Origin: Ischnura elegans
Lineage: Eukaryota > Arthropoda > Insecta > Odonata > Coenagrionidae
Reading direction: 5' to 3'
Assembly: GCF_921293095.1 (NCBI RefSeq)
Contig: NC_060253.1
Location: 79,955,992 to 80,019,991 of the forward strand
DNA: 64,000 nt
Within the stretch, counting starts at the first letter, position 1. Each line of letters opens with the position of its first letter. The notes under the pieces were generated by a model. That model saw only the letters and a program-made list of their open reading frames with translations. It was not told the DNA's origin and made no database searches. Made by a program: the position numbers and the translations under genes. Below are positions 1 to 12,524 of this stretch, in pieces.

Positions 1-908
1 CTCACGACAACCCCAAAAGAGTCCGCGGAAAAATGGAGGTAGTCGCCCGCCTCTTTCTTTCCTTCCTTCTCCTCCTTGCCAATGCCATTACATATCCCTT
101 CAATCTGCATTTCCCCCGCTTCCTCTTTGCCTTCTTCTGCTATCCTTTCACCACATTCTACCCTTCATTCTTCTCTTATCCTCTTTCCTCAAGCCTTGCA
201 TCTCCAAAACGTACTTACCTTCTATTCCCTTAGTACACGCTGTGGAAGTGGTACTCATTGGCCTTTATGATCCCATATTAATAATTTCGTCCTTATTATT
301 CCGGAATTTTGTTACGGTTTTACGTGCAGTGGTGGTTAATTGCACTTTAGGATTTATACCGTGCAAGAGTAAAATCAGGAAAGAGGAATTTTGTTTTTCA
401 AGGTAACTTGATTCACTACTAGCCTATGACAATGGCAAAATCTATATTCCATCATGTTTTTTTTTATTATTTGGGGTTCTTTCATTTCGTTTATTTATCG
501 CAAGAACCTAAATACTTATATTTAATGTCCCGCTTGGAAGTAATTATGTTCGACTGCAATGACAGGGTACACTAATGAATAACATGTAGAACAAGACTTG
601 TTAAAATTGGATTTCCTTGATTTCATTGTTTGACTGATTGTTTGTAAAAGTAGCTGGTGGATTTCAATTTGCTCACTTTTATCTGGGCAATCACAGGTAT
701 AATAACATTGCTAAGCATGAATCACCCGATCGCTTTTAAATTGACGCTCGGAGCATGCCAAATATGGTAGAATTGGAGGAATAAAACACTTGTCATCTGT
801 CCAATGTCCTTTGTGCAAAATACGGGTTTCTTTATTTCTCAAACTCTGCCTAAATTGCACCAATTATAACTTGATAAACTAGCTCGTAGTACGATTAAAC
901 TTTGTTTT

Positions 909-1055
909 AATGAGAAATGCAGTAAAAGGATTTTTCCATTTAGTTTTTACGCAGCGCAGTGCAACGTGAGTTCTTTTTATTCTGAGTCTCGAGCATAAAA
1001 TCCTTAATTGCATGACTAGTTCCATTTCACCCATACTACCTACCCAAATATCTTC
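909..1055 (+). repeat. Duplicated segment, copy 1
   Basis: It shares with 1815-1955 the ordered landmarks ATGAGAAATGCAG / ATGAAAACTCCAG, a T-rich stretch, TCTCGAGCATA / CCTCGAGCATA, CCTTAATTGCAT / CCCTAATTCCAT and AGTTCCATTTCACCCATAC / TATTCCATTTCACCCACAC. Both copies lead into CT-rich DNA. Confidence 0.65.
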
Positions 1056-1814
1056 TCCTTTCACCCTCTTCCTCCTTCTCTCTTCCCGCCTTTGCGAATT
1101 CCTTCTACTCACTCTCCATCTTCTGCTGCACCAACAAAGTGCCAGTTTCTCTCTGCAAACATTTCTCCTTCATCATGTCCTTCATAATTCCTCCCTTGTA
1201 CAACACTGCACCGATACAATTTAAACGAAACGTGTTACGGAATTCTTATGGGTCAGTATCTGTAAGTGGCATTTGTAAAAAACAATGATAGTGTGTCTCA
1301 CTTCTCAATTAATTTTTCAAATACTAAAACAGGTATGGAAACACGAAAATTACTTCCTACTAATAAGCATGATATCTTCGTATCACTAAACTACAAACGA
1401 AGTTTTATATCACCATTCTGCATTTCTGTAACATTAATTATTGGCTTTCTATAAGAATTTATATTGAAATAATAACCTGCAATTTTCCACAGTTGTGATA
1501 ATAATTCTGCGATAATAATCCTGGAATATTGCAAGTAGGTATGTATTTCCGTTAGCTGCAGTTTTCTTCAAATTTAATTCTAATAATAAAATATGAATAT
1601 TGAAGCGTGATAGAATGTAATTTTTTTCATACACATTGAAATACATACTTTAATAGTTATTTTTGATTAATATTTATTGATAGTAATATAATTTTTAACA
1701 ATAATTATAATTATTCCAAAATTATAATCGCGGAAAATCGTAATTATGCATTTCAATAAAAAAATTCATCTGCACCTCGCTTGAAAATTCTGATATTATT
1801 ATTAGAATAAAATT

Positions 1815-1955
1815 GTGATGAAAACTCCAGCTAACGGATTTCGTAATCTAATTTTTTTTCGAGATACGTTATTTTTCATCTTGCTCCTCGAGCATATTTT
1901 CCCTAATTCCATAACTTATTCCATTTCACCCACACCAACACATTCTCTACCTTCG
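1815..1955 (+). repeat. Duplicated segment, copy 2
   Basis: Partner of 909-1055, about 900 bases downstream in the same orientation. It leads into the strong CT-rich block 1955-2750. It may be a dispersed repeat whose body includes the CT-rich DNA. Confidence 0.65.
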
Positions 1956-2750
1956 CCTATTCCCCCTCCCCGGCAAATTCTCCACCCTTTTCTCCATCCC
2001 ACCTCCCCCAAAGCACATCTAGCACTCGCTTCTCTTTATTTTTTTCTCTCTCCTTCCCAGACACCCCAAAAATCCCTCCAGCGTTTCACTCCATTCTCGC
2101 TAGTCGTCTCTCTTCCCCTACCCTCCCCTCCCTCCCCTTCCCGCTCCGCCGCGCCTTTACACAGACTCCCCCACCCCATCCTCTTCTCCTCCACCCCCCA
2201 TCTTCCTCTCCTACACACCCTTTGCAAACTCCGCCGCTAGAGCGAGGGCGCTTAAACTTATTTCCAAGATTAAAGCGACGCCCGTCGCAGATGGAAAACT
2301 TCTTCTCCCTTCCCCGTCCCCCCTACACGTCACATACCTCCTTGCCCCCCTCCAAGGTTCCCACAATCCACCGCACCCCCTACATCCGCTTTATATTCAA
2401 AGATGTCCCTTCCAACCTACTCATACCCCCTCCAGACTAAAACCTCCTCCACCTTCTCCTACCCCCCCTAGCTCTTCCTCCTACTCCTACTATCTGCACA
2501 GCCCCTATCTTCCATCCTCCCCACCCCTCGTCTTCTATCTTTTCAGTACTTATTTTTCCCACTTTTTTTATTTCCTCACAGAAGAATCCCTTCTCACACA
2601 CACATACAGACTGGAGGTCCCATTTCAACGTCTCAGCCCCATACCACCACTACCTTCCCCTCCTCTCCCCTCCCACTACCACCACTTCCCCTCCAGGCTT
2701 CCTTCCTTCCTCCATAGATGGCACTCATCCCGCTCTCTCTCCTGAATGTC
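1955..2750 (+). repeat. Strong pyrimidine-rich block
   Basis: Nearly 800 bases with C and T dominating the plus strand, rich in CCCTCC, TCTTCC and CACC words. Stops are depleted, which explains the 141-codon plus frame and the antisense frames here. There is no clear repeat period. Confidence 0.8.
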
Positions 2751-2751
2751 T

Positions 2752-2763
2752 AATATGGCGGAG
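2752..2763 (+). promoter_or_regulatory. YY1/Pho-like motif at the end of a CT block
   Basis: AATATGGCGGAG ends the CT-rich block, with AGATGGC about 35 bases upstream (2716-2722). This repeats the association of ATGGC(G) motifs with skewed blocks seen at 34.0, 47.0 and 54.4 kb. Confidence 0.3.
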
Positions 2764-4210
2764 TAGTTGTCGTTACCAACATTCCAGCTGTAGGTATATA
2801 TGTGTGTGCGACCTAAAACCACGCCCGGACACACGAGTTCGTCCTTTTACGGGTGCATAGACGTTTGCGTTTGCTGTCTGCTGCAGAGGAATCCTCAAAC
2901 GCGTTTTGCCACCCGATCCCGGTGCCAAGTAGGCGCTGCAAGTTTAAAAAGAAATCAATTAATTTTTCTAATTATTTTCTACGCTCTATTCATGATCTGT
3001 TCAGACACGTTCGAAATATTTATTTGGTATCTTAATTACAAAATCATTTTTGCGCCACAGTTATCTTGTAACAATCGGTTATACAACTGATAAAAAATTG
3101 GCAAATGAAAACTTATTGACAACCTTTCACCACTACTTTGCTTTTACTTCACGATTGGTTCCGAAGTAACTTTTCACTTATTACATATAACACAGGTGAT
3201 TGATATTGATGAAGAATTATAAATTCTATGAGCGCAAGAATTTTTTGCTGCCTCATAAAAATGCTTAATACTCGTTACTGATACTTAAGTTTCATTATAA
3301 CAGTTGTAAACGATGAACGAAGTATCATTATTGTAGTATTGAGTTTCACGACCCTTCATGATTATCTATTAAATTCTGGTTTTGGTTATGTGAACTGCCG
3401 CAATGTCCGATAAATGGCAGCTAATATTAATAATCCTGTTACGCTCATAATATTCCTCTCAGCTACTGCTAATTTTTTACGATCGATAAGTGGAATATTG
3501 ATATATTGCTGGCTGGTGTATGGCGAAAGTTTTCTTTGGTATTGATTTCCTGGCAGACAATGTGTGATAAGGAATAACGGCAATTTATATTCATCAAGCA
3601 ATTCAAATTTCGAGCATTCGAATTCCAACTATGTATTTAATACCCCAATGAAGGATTCGACGGTGGAGTGCAGCAATAATTATTACTGCGCATACCTGCA
3701 TCGACTAGTTTCACAATTACCCCATTGATTACTTAAATAAGGCAATGAATAAATTAAATTAATGAATTATAGATAAAGGTCGCCATTTGCAGCTGTTTCA
3801 GTGGAACCTAAGTATGAGAGACGAGTTTTGCGTAGCTTCAAAATAATTATTTTTTTGAATCTTTGAGTTTTGTGAATTTTATGTAGCAACAAAAAAATTC
3901 TTGCTCGCTTGGAATTTAAAATTTTTTCATCTAAATAGATCGTCGTTACAGGACTATTATTCTGGAATATAAATAAAAGAAAAGTTACATTTTAACCGGA
4001 GTTGAAGTAAAGGTTATGTATTTGTGGTAAATTATGTTAAATGAATAACACTGGGGAAAATAAGAGATGATTATTGATTAAATACTCATCCTCTACGCAT
4101 TCAACGTATGACAATCCAGTTTATATTTTTCTGTTTCTTATATAATTTATGGTGTTCAACATCTCACCCACAACTTTAGTTATTCCATAATGAAATGTAA
4201 AAATACTTAA
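2764..4210. other. Non-coding AT-rich stretch
   Basis: No gene is supported. It holds a near-perfect 20-base palindrome, GCAGCAATAATTATTACTGC (3670-3689). The 96-codon frame at 2800 has no recognisable motif or splice support. Confidence 0.5.
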
Positions 4211-4385
4211 TAATTCCACATAAATGTAAAACACTACGATCTAGGTTTTGATGTGGTACGTGAGAACTGGCACATCTGCATCGAACACCGAAGCATTCTT
4301 CAGAAGCCTTTGATGCAAATTTACCTAATAATGACGCGCCACGTCGAAACCTAGGTCGTACACGATTAAATTTATGTGGATTTAC
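4211..4385. mobile_element. Foldback element, copy 1
   Basis: The left end TAATTCCACATAAAT and the right end ATTTATGTGGATTTAC are inverted. Inside them, left ATCTAGGTTTTGATGTGG pairs with right CCACGTCGAAACCTAGGT. The spacer holds a smaller imperfect hairpin (GCATCGAA ... TTGATGC). Ends and core match the element at 63235-63530, so they belong to one family. The shared core CGAAACCTAGGT resembles the CGAAACGTCGG core of the 27740-27988 insertion. Confidence 0.6.
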
Positions 4386-4435
4386 AAAGGTTTTACATGA
4401 AATTGTGTGACTTCAATAACATGATTGCCGGCCTC

Positions 4436-4627
4436 AATGGCGGCGGGGTAACGTCCTCGCCTGCCAAACAAGAGGTCGCGGGTTCTAGTCCCGCCTGGGT
4501 AGATTTCTCCTGTACAGGGCATGGTTGTTCATGTACGCTTAATTGTTAAATTTGTTGAATACTCCGATATAAAATGGCCAATGTGAGCAGTATTCGGTGG
4601 TTTGAGAATGAAAAAATAAGAAATGAA
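4436..4627 (+). mobile_element. tRNA-derived SINE, copy 1
   Basis: A tRNA-like head carries a box A-like TGGCGGCGGGGTAACG near 4438 and a box B-like GGTTCTAGTCC at 4491-4501, inside the stem context CGCGGGTT...CCCGCCTGG. It is followed by a unique body and an A-rich end (GAAAAAATAAGAAATGAA). The same head, body and A-rich tail recur at 41094-41298, which shows a dispersed family rather than a tRNA gene. The two copies align across their whole length with moderate divergence. Pol III would be the expected transcriber of an active copy. Confidence 0.8.
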
Positions 4628-4719
4628 GATATATCCGAGGCAGCGAATTATATTTAGTTATTCTCGCTAATTTTAATGACCGGACGTTCGCTTATTTAAA
4701 CTTAACGCATTACGCTACC

Positions 4720-5080
4720 GTTTTCGGTGACTAGTGAGGTGGCCATTCGGTTGATCCGAAAAACAGGAGCAAGCAAGCAAGTCGACCCTCCGTCCTTTCC
4801 CTTTCTTTGCCGCCCATCCCCTTTGCTACTACTTCGATGTCCTTCCTGTCCTGGCCGCCGACTCCTCTACCTTTTTACGCCCATGGCAGACCTTTCCCCC
4901 CGCGTCATAATGTGGATCCCTGTACGGACATTTCCGCGGGACCCTTTCCCCATCCTCCTCAGGGGCCGACCTTACGCGTACGGGGAGGTATACGAGAGAG
5001 ACCCTTCGCTCGCAGCGAAACCCCAGCTCACCTTAGGGCGAGAGCAGTCGTCCCTTTTTCTGCCAAGCAGGTCACATCCT
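4720..5080. other. GC-rich block after the SINE
   Basis: Moderately CpG-rich, partly CT-rich DNA with overlapping open frames of about 150 codons in two plus frames. Neither has recognisable composition or motifs. It contains GACGGACATTTCCGCGG-like and TACGCGTACG stretches. The function is unknown. Confidence 0.3.
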
Positions 5081-5299
5081 CACGGATTTCAATTCTATCA
5101 TTTATTTATGGTTGCGCGTATGCTGGTTCTTTTGTTTCGTCCCCAACCCTCGAACTTGCACACGCTCATGCGTTACTGAATGCCCTTCCTTCCCACCCGT
5201 CTCGACAATTTTTCTGTTACTTTCTGAATTCCGTTCCTGTTTTCAAATTCCTTGCGATATGAAGCGAAATGGTGATTACGTTTTAATAGTTGGGAACCC

Positions 5300-6110
5300 C
5301 TGCAGCAATTAAATTTGAAGCATATATTTTATTCAAATGTTAACTCGTCTTACTAAAAATCCTTAATTTTTACGTTTTTACAACGCATATTCAAATTAAA
5401 AAGGATGATTATATGGATAGTGCCTTGGTATTGATACAAGTGATTTACATACACGGATATTCATGCAATTTTAATATGATAGCCAATCCAAAAAAGACCC
5501 ATGTTTACGAAGCATCCAGACGTTACCGGCTTCATAGGAATGAATTTTTATGGTGTTGATAACTAATTTACTGTATCTTGTGAAATTCATGCATTGCAAC
5601 ATTATTATTTGTGTTTTGGTACTTATTTTGTTTGTATTAATCTCAATATACCTTATCATGCTCTTCACGGAAATTTGTTGTCGAATCTGACTCATTAAAT
5701 TTATCGCATAATTCCTTTAGGTTATGATAAAAATGCGGATGTATTACACATTGAACTTTATATCCGCTAAGGTTATTAGTTGTATTTACTGTTTGGTGTG
5801 GTAATTTCCATTAATATATTCATCCCTACGAGTTTTTCGCGAAACTATCACCCAATACCATGTTCGTTCTTCCAAGTAATCTCCGAATATAATTCATCAC
5901 GTAATAACCCAAATTAATTAGATATGAATCTCACGCATCCATGTACAAACCCAAGTCACCACAATTAATTTCCACCCCATGACCCAGAGATCGCCCACCA
6001 AAATCGCCTGAAATATCCCCGAACGTATTGAGCGCGTTAAGTGCGTGGGGAATCCCATAATCCACTCCTCCCTATCGCTTTGCAGGAGAGCTCGGAATAA
6101 TTGCTCTATC
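5300..6110. other. Non-coding AT-rich stretch
   Basis: Nothing beyond short chance frames was seen. Confidence 0.5.
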
Positions 6111-6119
6111 TACGCTAAC

Positions 6120-6560
6120 CACTTTCTAAATTGATTGGATAAGGGGATGGAGTAGGATTTTCACAGCAGGAACAGTCCCTGAGTTGGTGAGATACAGAAG
6201 GGGAGTGTGAGTTATTAGGATCACCGCGAGACTTAGGAGGATCGGGAGCAGGTCGTCCTAGAAGGAGGAGGTGGAGTAGGGATGTAACTTTTGTGAAGGA
6301 TGAGGAGGGGGAAAAGGGTGGGGGAATGTCTCCGGAAAAGGGGACCATGGGACATTGAAACCACTCGGGGGCAGTGAAGGATAGGGCTCGCGGTCCCCGA
6401 ACCATCAGTCTCCCCACTTCGGACCAAGAAAGTAAGGCACCCAGTGGGAGAAGAAAAGTGTGGGGTGGTTCGCTTCAGTCGCGCGGTCAAACTCACCGTT
6501 TGGCTCAACCTATTCGATCTCCCCTCCCGAAAAACTCTCACCCCAATCCTGGGGTTTCCG
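6120..6560 (+). repeat. Purine-rich block turning pyrimidine-rich
   Basis: The plus strand is GA-rich to about 6480 (GGAGGAGG, GGGGGAAAAGGG words) and then CT-rich to about 6560. The 100-115-codon minus frames reflect stop depletion, not genes. Confidence 0.6.
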
Positions 6561-7574
6561 TCTTGTCCACCGTTTCTCACATAAATAATTAGAGCTGAGG
6601 CCAGGTAAGGAGATGAGCCGACCGGAAGGGTGGATTTTTTGGTGGAGAAGAGAGGAGGGAGCCTGTATGTGTCTGTCGGGGTGATTGGGAATTGGTGCGG
6701 TTCCGCGGCGTAGTAAGGGGACTTCCGATGAGGGGGGGAAAGAAATGGGGTGGGAACATTTAGGCGTTCTTCGGGGGGTCTTCTTAGGGATTCCTAGAAA
6801 AGGGTGCGAGCCCTTTACTCCGTCCTTTTCAGCTTTCACCAAGTGGTCAGGAGGTCTCGCGAAGGGGTTTTACATAACAAAATATTTTGAGGGACTGTAT
6901 GAGGGTGATATTTTGGTGCATGATGCTCTAAAAAGCAAAACAGCAATTGGCTGAAACCAAAATGAAAGAAACGACTTTTACACGGCGGAATACTGGGAAC
7001 TATTTTTATAAAGCAAATAAATTTTAATATTACGTGGGTTGAAAGTGCGAAGCAATAAAGAAATAAGTGGTTTTACTGGACTTGAAACTATACCCGAATT
7101 CCTTGGATATCTAGCAATTCCTTTGATCAATGAGACTACCAAAGCGCCTATCACCGCACTCAACTTCAAAAACTGAAATCATAGAGTTGGAGACATTCTG
7201 AAAGGGAATAATTTCCTATCATTTCAAATTATGCACTTATTCATTAGCTTCTCTGTTAACGGAGCTCAAGAAATAGATGGGAAATGAAAATAATTGCGGA
7301 AGATCGCCGGTGGGGTATGGGAATGACAGTATATCAGGGAGAGGGAATATGGGGTAGAAAGATCTAGCCAATTGACGGAGTCCCTGCAGACATTCCTTGA
7401 CAAAGGTTCTAAGGAGGAACTCCTCCAAGTCAGCTCTATTTATTTTTCTTTCGAGTGGTAGCAGGTGACGCGGATGAAAAAAATGCCCCTCAAATTCAGT
7501 AAGCATTGAATATCGAACCTCATATTCTTAGTAACTAGGTCCATATTTTATCCTTCCAGCTCTGGTAATAATGG

Positions 7575-8217
7575 AGATAGAGCCTGGTACCGCATGGCAC
7601 GATCATACGCTTTAGGCGTCAAACATTCAATTTTGAATGGTAATGGTGCACATAGATATCGTCACAAAATAAGTCATTTAGGAGATTTCGTAAAAGACAT
7701 ATGTTAAGTTCTTTTGAATGAAAAATTATAATAGAGAATTATTATCAAGTTTAAGGGAAAACGAAGCCTTATACATGCTTTCACCTACTTTGTCCAGATT
7801 TTAACCTTCTAGGTATGATTGTAATAGAAAAACAGCCTGGAACCGTATAGCACGCTGTAGGCGCTTTCGGCGTCAAACTTTAAATTTCGGGAATCGGGAA
7901 AAAAACTATCGTCACAAAATAAGTTGTTTTTTCAGGTTTCGTTAAAGATACATGCTAAGTTATTTTGAAAAAGAAATAGTAATGGAGTTATTCTCAAGTA
8001 TTAGACCAAAAACCGAAGCCTGAAGAAAAACAGCCAGGCACCGTATGACAAAACTGAGCACTTTAGGCGCCATATATTTAATTTTGAATGGGAATCGGGA
8101 ACAAAAGCTATCGTCACAAAATATGTTGCTTTTGAAAGTTTCGTTAAAGATACATGTGAATTGATGAGTAATTTTAATGGAGAGTCATTGTCAAGTTTTA
8201 GAGCAAAACCCGAAGCC
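7575..8217 (+). repeat. Three tandem copies of a diverged ~187-bp unit
   Basis: Units start near 7581, 7834 and 8032 at AGCCTGG/AGCCAGG followed by NACCGTATNNCAC, and each ends in ACGAAGCC or CCGAAGCC 180-182 bases later (7763, 8015, 8212). Shared internal landmarks are TTTAGGCG (or CTTTCGGCG), GTC or GCC plus AAACNTT, TATCGTCACAAAATA, TTTCGTTAAAGATACATG and TCAAGTNTTA. A ~65-base spacer lies between units 1 and 2 and about 10 bases between 2 and 3. It is non-coding in all frames across the three units. Confidence 0.8.
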
Positions 8218-9479
8218 TTTGACATGAATACGGTCTCTTCAAGTGGAGCACCAACAATATTGTTGGCGACAAATCAATCCCCAGGATCTTGTTTCTCACC
8301 TGCGACCGATGGGACAGGTTCGTCAATTGGTCGGCGAAAAGGGATTATTTCACATGATCGCCGTCCGACAGTGACCCGAAGCTCGCAACCGGTATGGTCC
8401 CGGATTTTTTCTAACTGCCCCCCTGAATCGTGCGATACCAAACCCGGACCATTTCCGATGATTCAAACCACTCCAGATGTCCACTCGAAGCGTCGGCTTA
8501 TTTGCGATCCTTTTGTACAGCGGACGCTTCTCCCGTCTGTCGAACCTTCGATGAGTCCTCAAACATCGCGTTGTTGTTTGATTGATCCGGCACCAGTGAT
8601 TTCCCATCGAAGAGGATTTAGATTCCTCTCCCTCGTATGAATATTATAGCTCCGGATCTACCAATGTGAAGCCCGTCTCTGACAAGTTTTCTCATCCTTC
8701 GCTTCGAAGGCCGTGACTCACTCCACCTTTCACAAACTCTGGATTATGTATGTAGGTACTTTTTCGAAGACCGCGGGAACCGGCATAGCGTAGAGCACCC
8801 ATCGTACCGCGTCTAGCTGATATTTCGATTTTTCAACCTATGCTAAGCCTCTCTCACCTACCAATCTTTTGGGAAATACCGCTTTTCCATATTATGCCGC
8901 TTTGATTCCAATTTACCTCATCACATTCCTTGAATATTCGATTATGGATTGCTGATGACAAATAAATGCCAGAAGGGCATGCCATTTTTAAAGCTATTCT
9001 TACGAATAATCTAGGATATTTAATGCTTATTCAGAGTTAGGAAATAAAAATATCGTACACAGAGGATGAATCTGATACAATTATTGTTCAAAGAATGTCT
9101 GTAATTTTATGATATAGAATTTAGGGAAAGACATGTTGTAATTTTATAGGGGCATTTTGCCATATTTTGTTTAGTTAGAGGAAAAGACGATAACGGGCTA
9201 GAGTTTTACGATTCAACAGCTATTCCTCATTTTACTCTCATTAGAAGACCAGGTGTTCCCACGAAAAAAACAACTCATCTTCGGACAGTTACTCTCGTCG
9301 CTTGAACAGCCTATAGATTTCATCCATAGATAATTAAAATACAAAAAGCTACTACAATCTTACGCATAGGGAGTTGCTATAGTTGAGGTTGTAATAGTAG
9401 GACTTAGGTATCGGCTACTATTAGCCACTATGCGGGCCTGAACACTTTCCTCTTATGTCTGCCCTCGACCATCGCATCG

Positions 9480-9960
9480 AAGTACGTGGGGAGTGCGTTG
9501 TGTGGGAATCACATTGAGTTGGTGGTATAAGGTGTTATTTTTTTTCTTGGAAGGGAAAGTGGGTCCTCAGTTGGGATGGGAAAGCACTGTACGGCAGAGT
9601 CAGGAGTGTGAGATGGAATTGACCGTGGCTGAATGGTAGACAGAGTATGAGAGGAGGGTAGTATGCCGGGCTGTGTGAAAAGTGATGCTGTTACATAGGT
9701 AGGCTTTTGGGGTTGGAGTGAGTCGGGTCGCATGAGGGCAAAGGGTGTACGGGGGTATGTGTATGAGGGGAGAGAATCGAGTGGCAGGTATGAGAAGTCC
9801 GATGCTCTCTTGTTTCGCCGACCGGTGGGAGAGAGACGGCGAGCCGCGGCGGTCTGATTGAGGAGTATAGGGTGGCGGAGTTTGATTGACGGCAGTGGAG
9901 AGGGCTAGGGTTCGTTCGGCTTTTCCTATGCCTTAACGCAGAGCCCATGTTTATTCCCTG
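9480..9960 (+). repeat. Purine/G-rich block
   Basis: GT- and GA-rich plus strand (GGGAAAGTGGG, GAGAGGAGGG, GGGGAGAGAA). Minus frames of 74 and 85 codons are low-complexity Ser/Pro/Thr peptides and are not accepted. Confidence 0.55.
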
Positions 9961-10284
9961 ATCGCGCTAGACTTGTGCTATTTTTCAATAAATCACATCC
10001 ATTATCGAGACTTTGGTGATTTTATTACACTGGGGAAGCGCCATTTTGTTTTCTTAGATATTTTACTTTACTTTAACCAGCATTCGGCTTCTGTATAAAA
10101 AAATGACCTCGGTTTTTATCCATAACTTTTTAGGGTACTTTTTTTCTATAAGAGCGATACAAAATTTGCATGTAAAGGAATTAAACAGGAAGTCTTACCT
10201 CTAATACCATCCATACAGAATTTGAATTTGTTTAATCCATACAAAGGTTAAAATACTAAATATAAAACTGATTTCATTGAAGGT

Positions 10285-10455
10285 ATGGTCTGGCAGTGCG
10301 TGAAAATTAACAAAAAGATTATGGTGTATGCAACCTGGATATCACCTGAGCTCTCACAACGGCATTTCCTGCGTAACTACGCCTCGGTGCACCTGTCGCT
10401 GTTCTCCTTCGGCGTCATGCACCCGGAAGCCGCGGCGTCAGTCGGAGAAATTTAA
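10285..10455 (+). CDS. Short GC-rich coding-like frame, 56 codons, unidentified
   Basis: An open frame runs from ATG 10285 to TAA 10455. The stretch 10355-10445 is a sharp GC-rich, CpG-rich island in AT-rich DNA. In this frame nearly every codon there ends in G or C, for example GCC TCG GTG CAC CTG TCG CTG TTC, giving a peptide that includes NYASVHLSLFSFGVMHPEAA and a stop a few codons later. This could be the 3' end of a terminal coding exon, a processed relic or a fragment of a mobile element. The antisense frame through the core is also GC-ending but is closed by stops on both sides, so plus is preferred. No convincing acceptor or partner exon is seen. The 5' half up to about 10350 is AT-rich and may not be coding. 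The product is unknown. Confidence 0.3.
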   Translation: MVWQCVKINKKIMVYATWISPELSQRHFLRNYASVHLSLFSFGVMHPEAAASVGEI

Positions 10456-11659
10456 TGTTAGCCAATTGGAGAGCAATGATGCCTCCTGTGGTCCGCACTC
10501 TATGTAGCAGAGAGTGGTCACAATCCTATATGGTGTGGAGATGAAACTTGAGTCAATAGATGAAAAATAACTAGTTTTGAAATCAGCATGATTATTTTAC
10601 CCTACAATAGGTCGAAAATCGAATTCAGCTGAAAATATGTGAAACATTGTTCCCCATTGTTATGGATGTTGATGCGAGGCATAAATTATGTTATTTTTGT
10701 CGCTGATGGTGTAATATTGGTCATTGGCTGACTGTTTTACTATAGTTAACATCAAATGACTATTTTACTGTAATGAAACATGACCGAATATACTACTATC
10801 TTTGCATACGATAGTTGGTCAATAATTGGCCAACTTTTCATGACTTGATTAACGACGCTAATTATCTCAATCAGAGCACATAGATCGATTGTAAGAGTCG
10901 ACAATTGACTCAAAAGTTACGTTTAAACAAGCACATCTCGTCATTTTAGGCAACCAATAAGTTACCATGCTTGCATACGTAACTTAATATGACAAAAAGT
11001 ATGCAACATATTAAATTTAAGAGGAATGTTTTCTTCCTTGCGATCAAGTTACAATAGAGCGGCTGTTTTTTCGAATTCCTCTCATGCCCACCCACCAGCT
11101 GGGGCATTTCAGGGTACTAGCCAGTTTTGTTTTGGTGCAAAATTTACAGAACTTTGATCGTGGAGAAGGTAACGTAGGATAAATATTCTTTTTGTCACAC
11201 GAGGCTTCAAAAAGCTCTCTAAAACTTTCTCGAATTATTATACAGCGGTGACTCGGTGTAAAATGCTCCGCTGAGAGTGTAGCCAGGTCGATTTTAGACC
11301 CTTGTTCAACTTATCTCCCGTGCTTGGTGGTTGATGATCATTAATATAATTAAAATTTTACTCTTTTTGAAGTTCAGCCTGGATTCCTTTGATGTATTCA
11401 AACATCTGCAAAATAATTCAAGCGTTTTTCAACAGTCACGAGAGTATGAGATCGACGAGTTCATTTTATGGAAATTAGTTGGAAATAGATACAAACAGCT
11501 GTAGAAGTGAGCGTGGAAAAAAACTGGGAACACTTTTTAAAAAGAAGTCATTTGTTTTGAGCTGGACTCGCATCCGAATTCCTATTGTTCCAAGAGAGTT
11601 CAGTTACCTACTTATTAAGCTGCCTTGGCGTCTTCAACTTAGCTAAAATATGAGGATTT

Positions 11660-12262
11660 TTGATTCGAGCTCCTGTACGTGGAAATAATATTCTTTTAAT
11701 TTGCATGATTTTTTTACTTATCCTCTGTCTTACGATATTTCACTGTATCAACAAAGCCGAAGCATTAGGCAATACCCATGGTTTATACTTGGGTGGATAA
11801 GTTAGGTTTAAAGAATAGTGGAATGAATAGAATTAGTATTTTTATCATTCTGATTATTTTTTTATCTTAGGTTTTATCGTGCGATATTTCATAGTATCAA
11901 CGAAGCTGAAGAGTTTTGCAATACCTACGACTTTTACTTTGGTGGACAAGTTGGGTTCAGAGAATAGAAGACTGAATGGAAATGAAATTCTCATCATTCT
12001 GATTAATTGTTTTAATTTAGGGTATCGAAAGACAATTTTTCGTGTCAGCGAAGCTGAAGCATGAGGCAATACCCACGCTTTATACTTGGGAAGAGAAACT
12101 GGGTTTAAAGAATAGGGGAACGGCTGGAAATAATATTGTCATCATTCCGATTCTATTTTTAAAACTTAGCCTCTATCGTAGGATATTTTCTTGCATCAAT
12201 GAAGCTGAAGCATCAGGCAATACCCACGATCTCTACTTCGGTGGAGAACTTAGGTTAATAGA
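11660..12262 (+). repeat. ~149-bp tandem repeat array, four units
   Basis: AAGCYGAAG landmarks at 11754, 11903, 12051 and 12202 give periods of 149, 148 and 151 bases. Each unit carries ATTTTTNNNTTAG, TCGTNNGATATTT, GTATCAACGAAGCTGAAGC, GCAATACCCACG, TACTTNGGTGGANAA and GGTTTAAAGAATAG-like stretches in the same order. Units differ by roughly a quarter of positions, as in an old satellite. The array ends at the 12267 MITE and resumes as fragments to its right. Confidence 0.85.
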
Positions 12263-12266
12263 ATAA

Positions 12267-12524
12267 CAGGCGCGCAGCTAGGAATTATGGCTATGGGGTG
12301 TTTTGGGAGCAGCTTAGTACTAGGGGTATGGAATACGGGAGGTGCGGGTTCCCTCCCCCAGAAATTTCAAAGATAAATGGTTCAAAATAATGAGTTTTAT
12401 GGCTTTCTGAGGGATATTTTATTAATCCTTACACTATTCTATGAGTAATATTTATCCAATTTAGTTAAATAGATTAAATTTTAAAATTTATCTGATTTCT
12501 GGGGTTTTTATCGCTGCGGCACTA
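12267..12524. mobile_element. MITE inserted in a satellite array
   Basis: The left terminus CAGGCGCGCAGCTAGG and right terminus ATCGCTGCGGCACTA are imperfect inverted repeats and resemble the CAGTGGCGTAGCNAGG ends common in arthropod MITEs of hAT-like type. The flanks TAGAATAA and CAGAATAG share six of eight bases, compatible with an old 8-bp target duplication. The interior includes a C-rich CCCTCCCCCAGAAATTT stretch. It separates the 149-bp satellite units on its left from degenerate unit fragments on its right. Confidence 0.6.

Noticed and set aside
4436..4510. Possible functional tRNA genes at the SINE heads (also 41094-41165 and 21130-21195)
   Set aside because: Internal promoter boxes are present but no complete cloverleaf with matching acceptor ends was seen, and two of the copies share a SINE body and tail.
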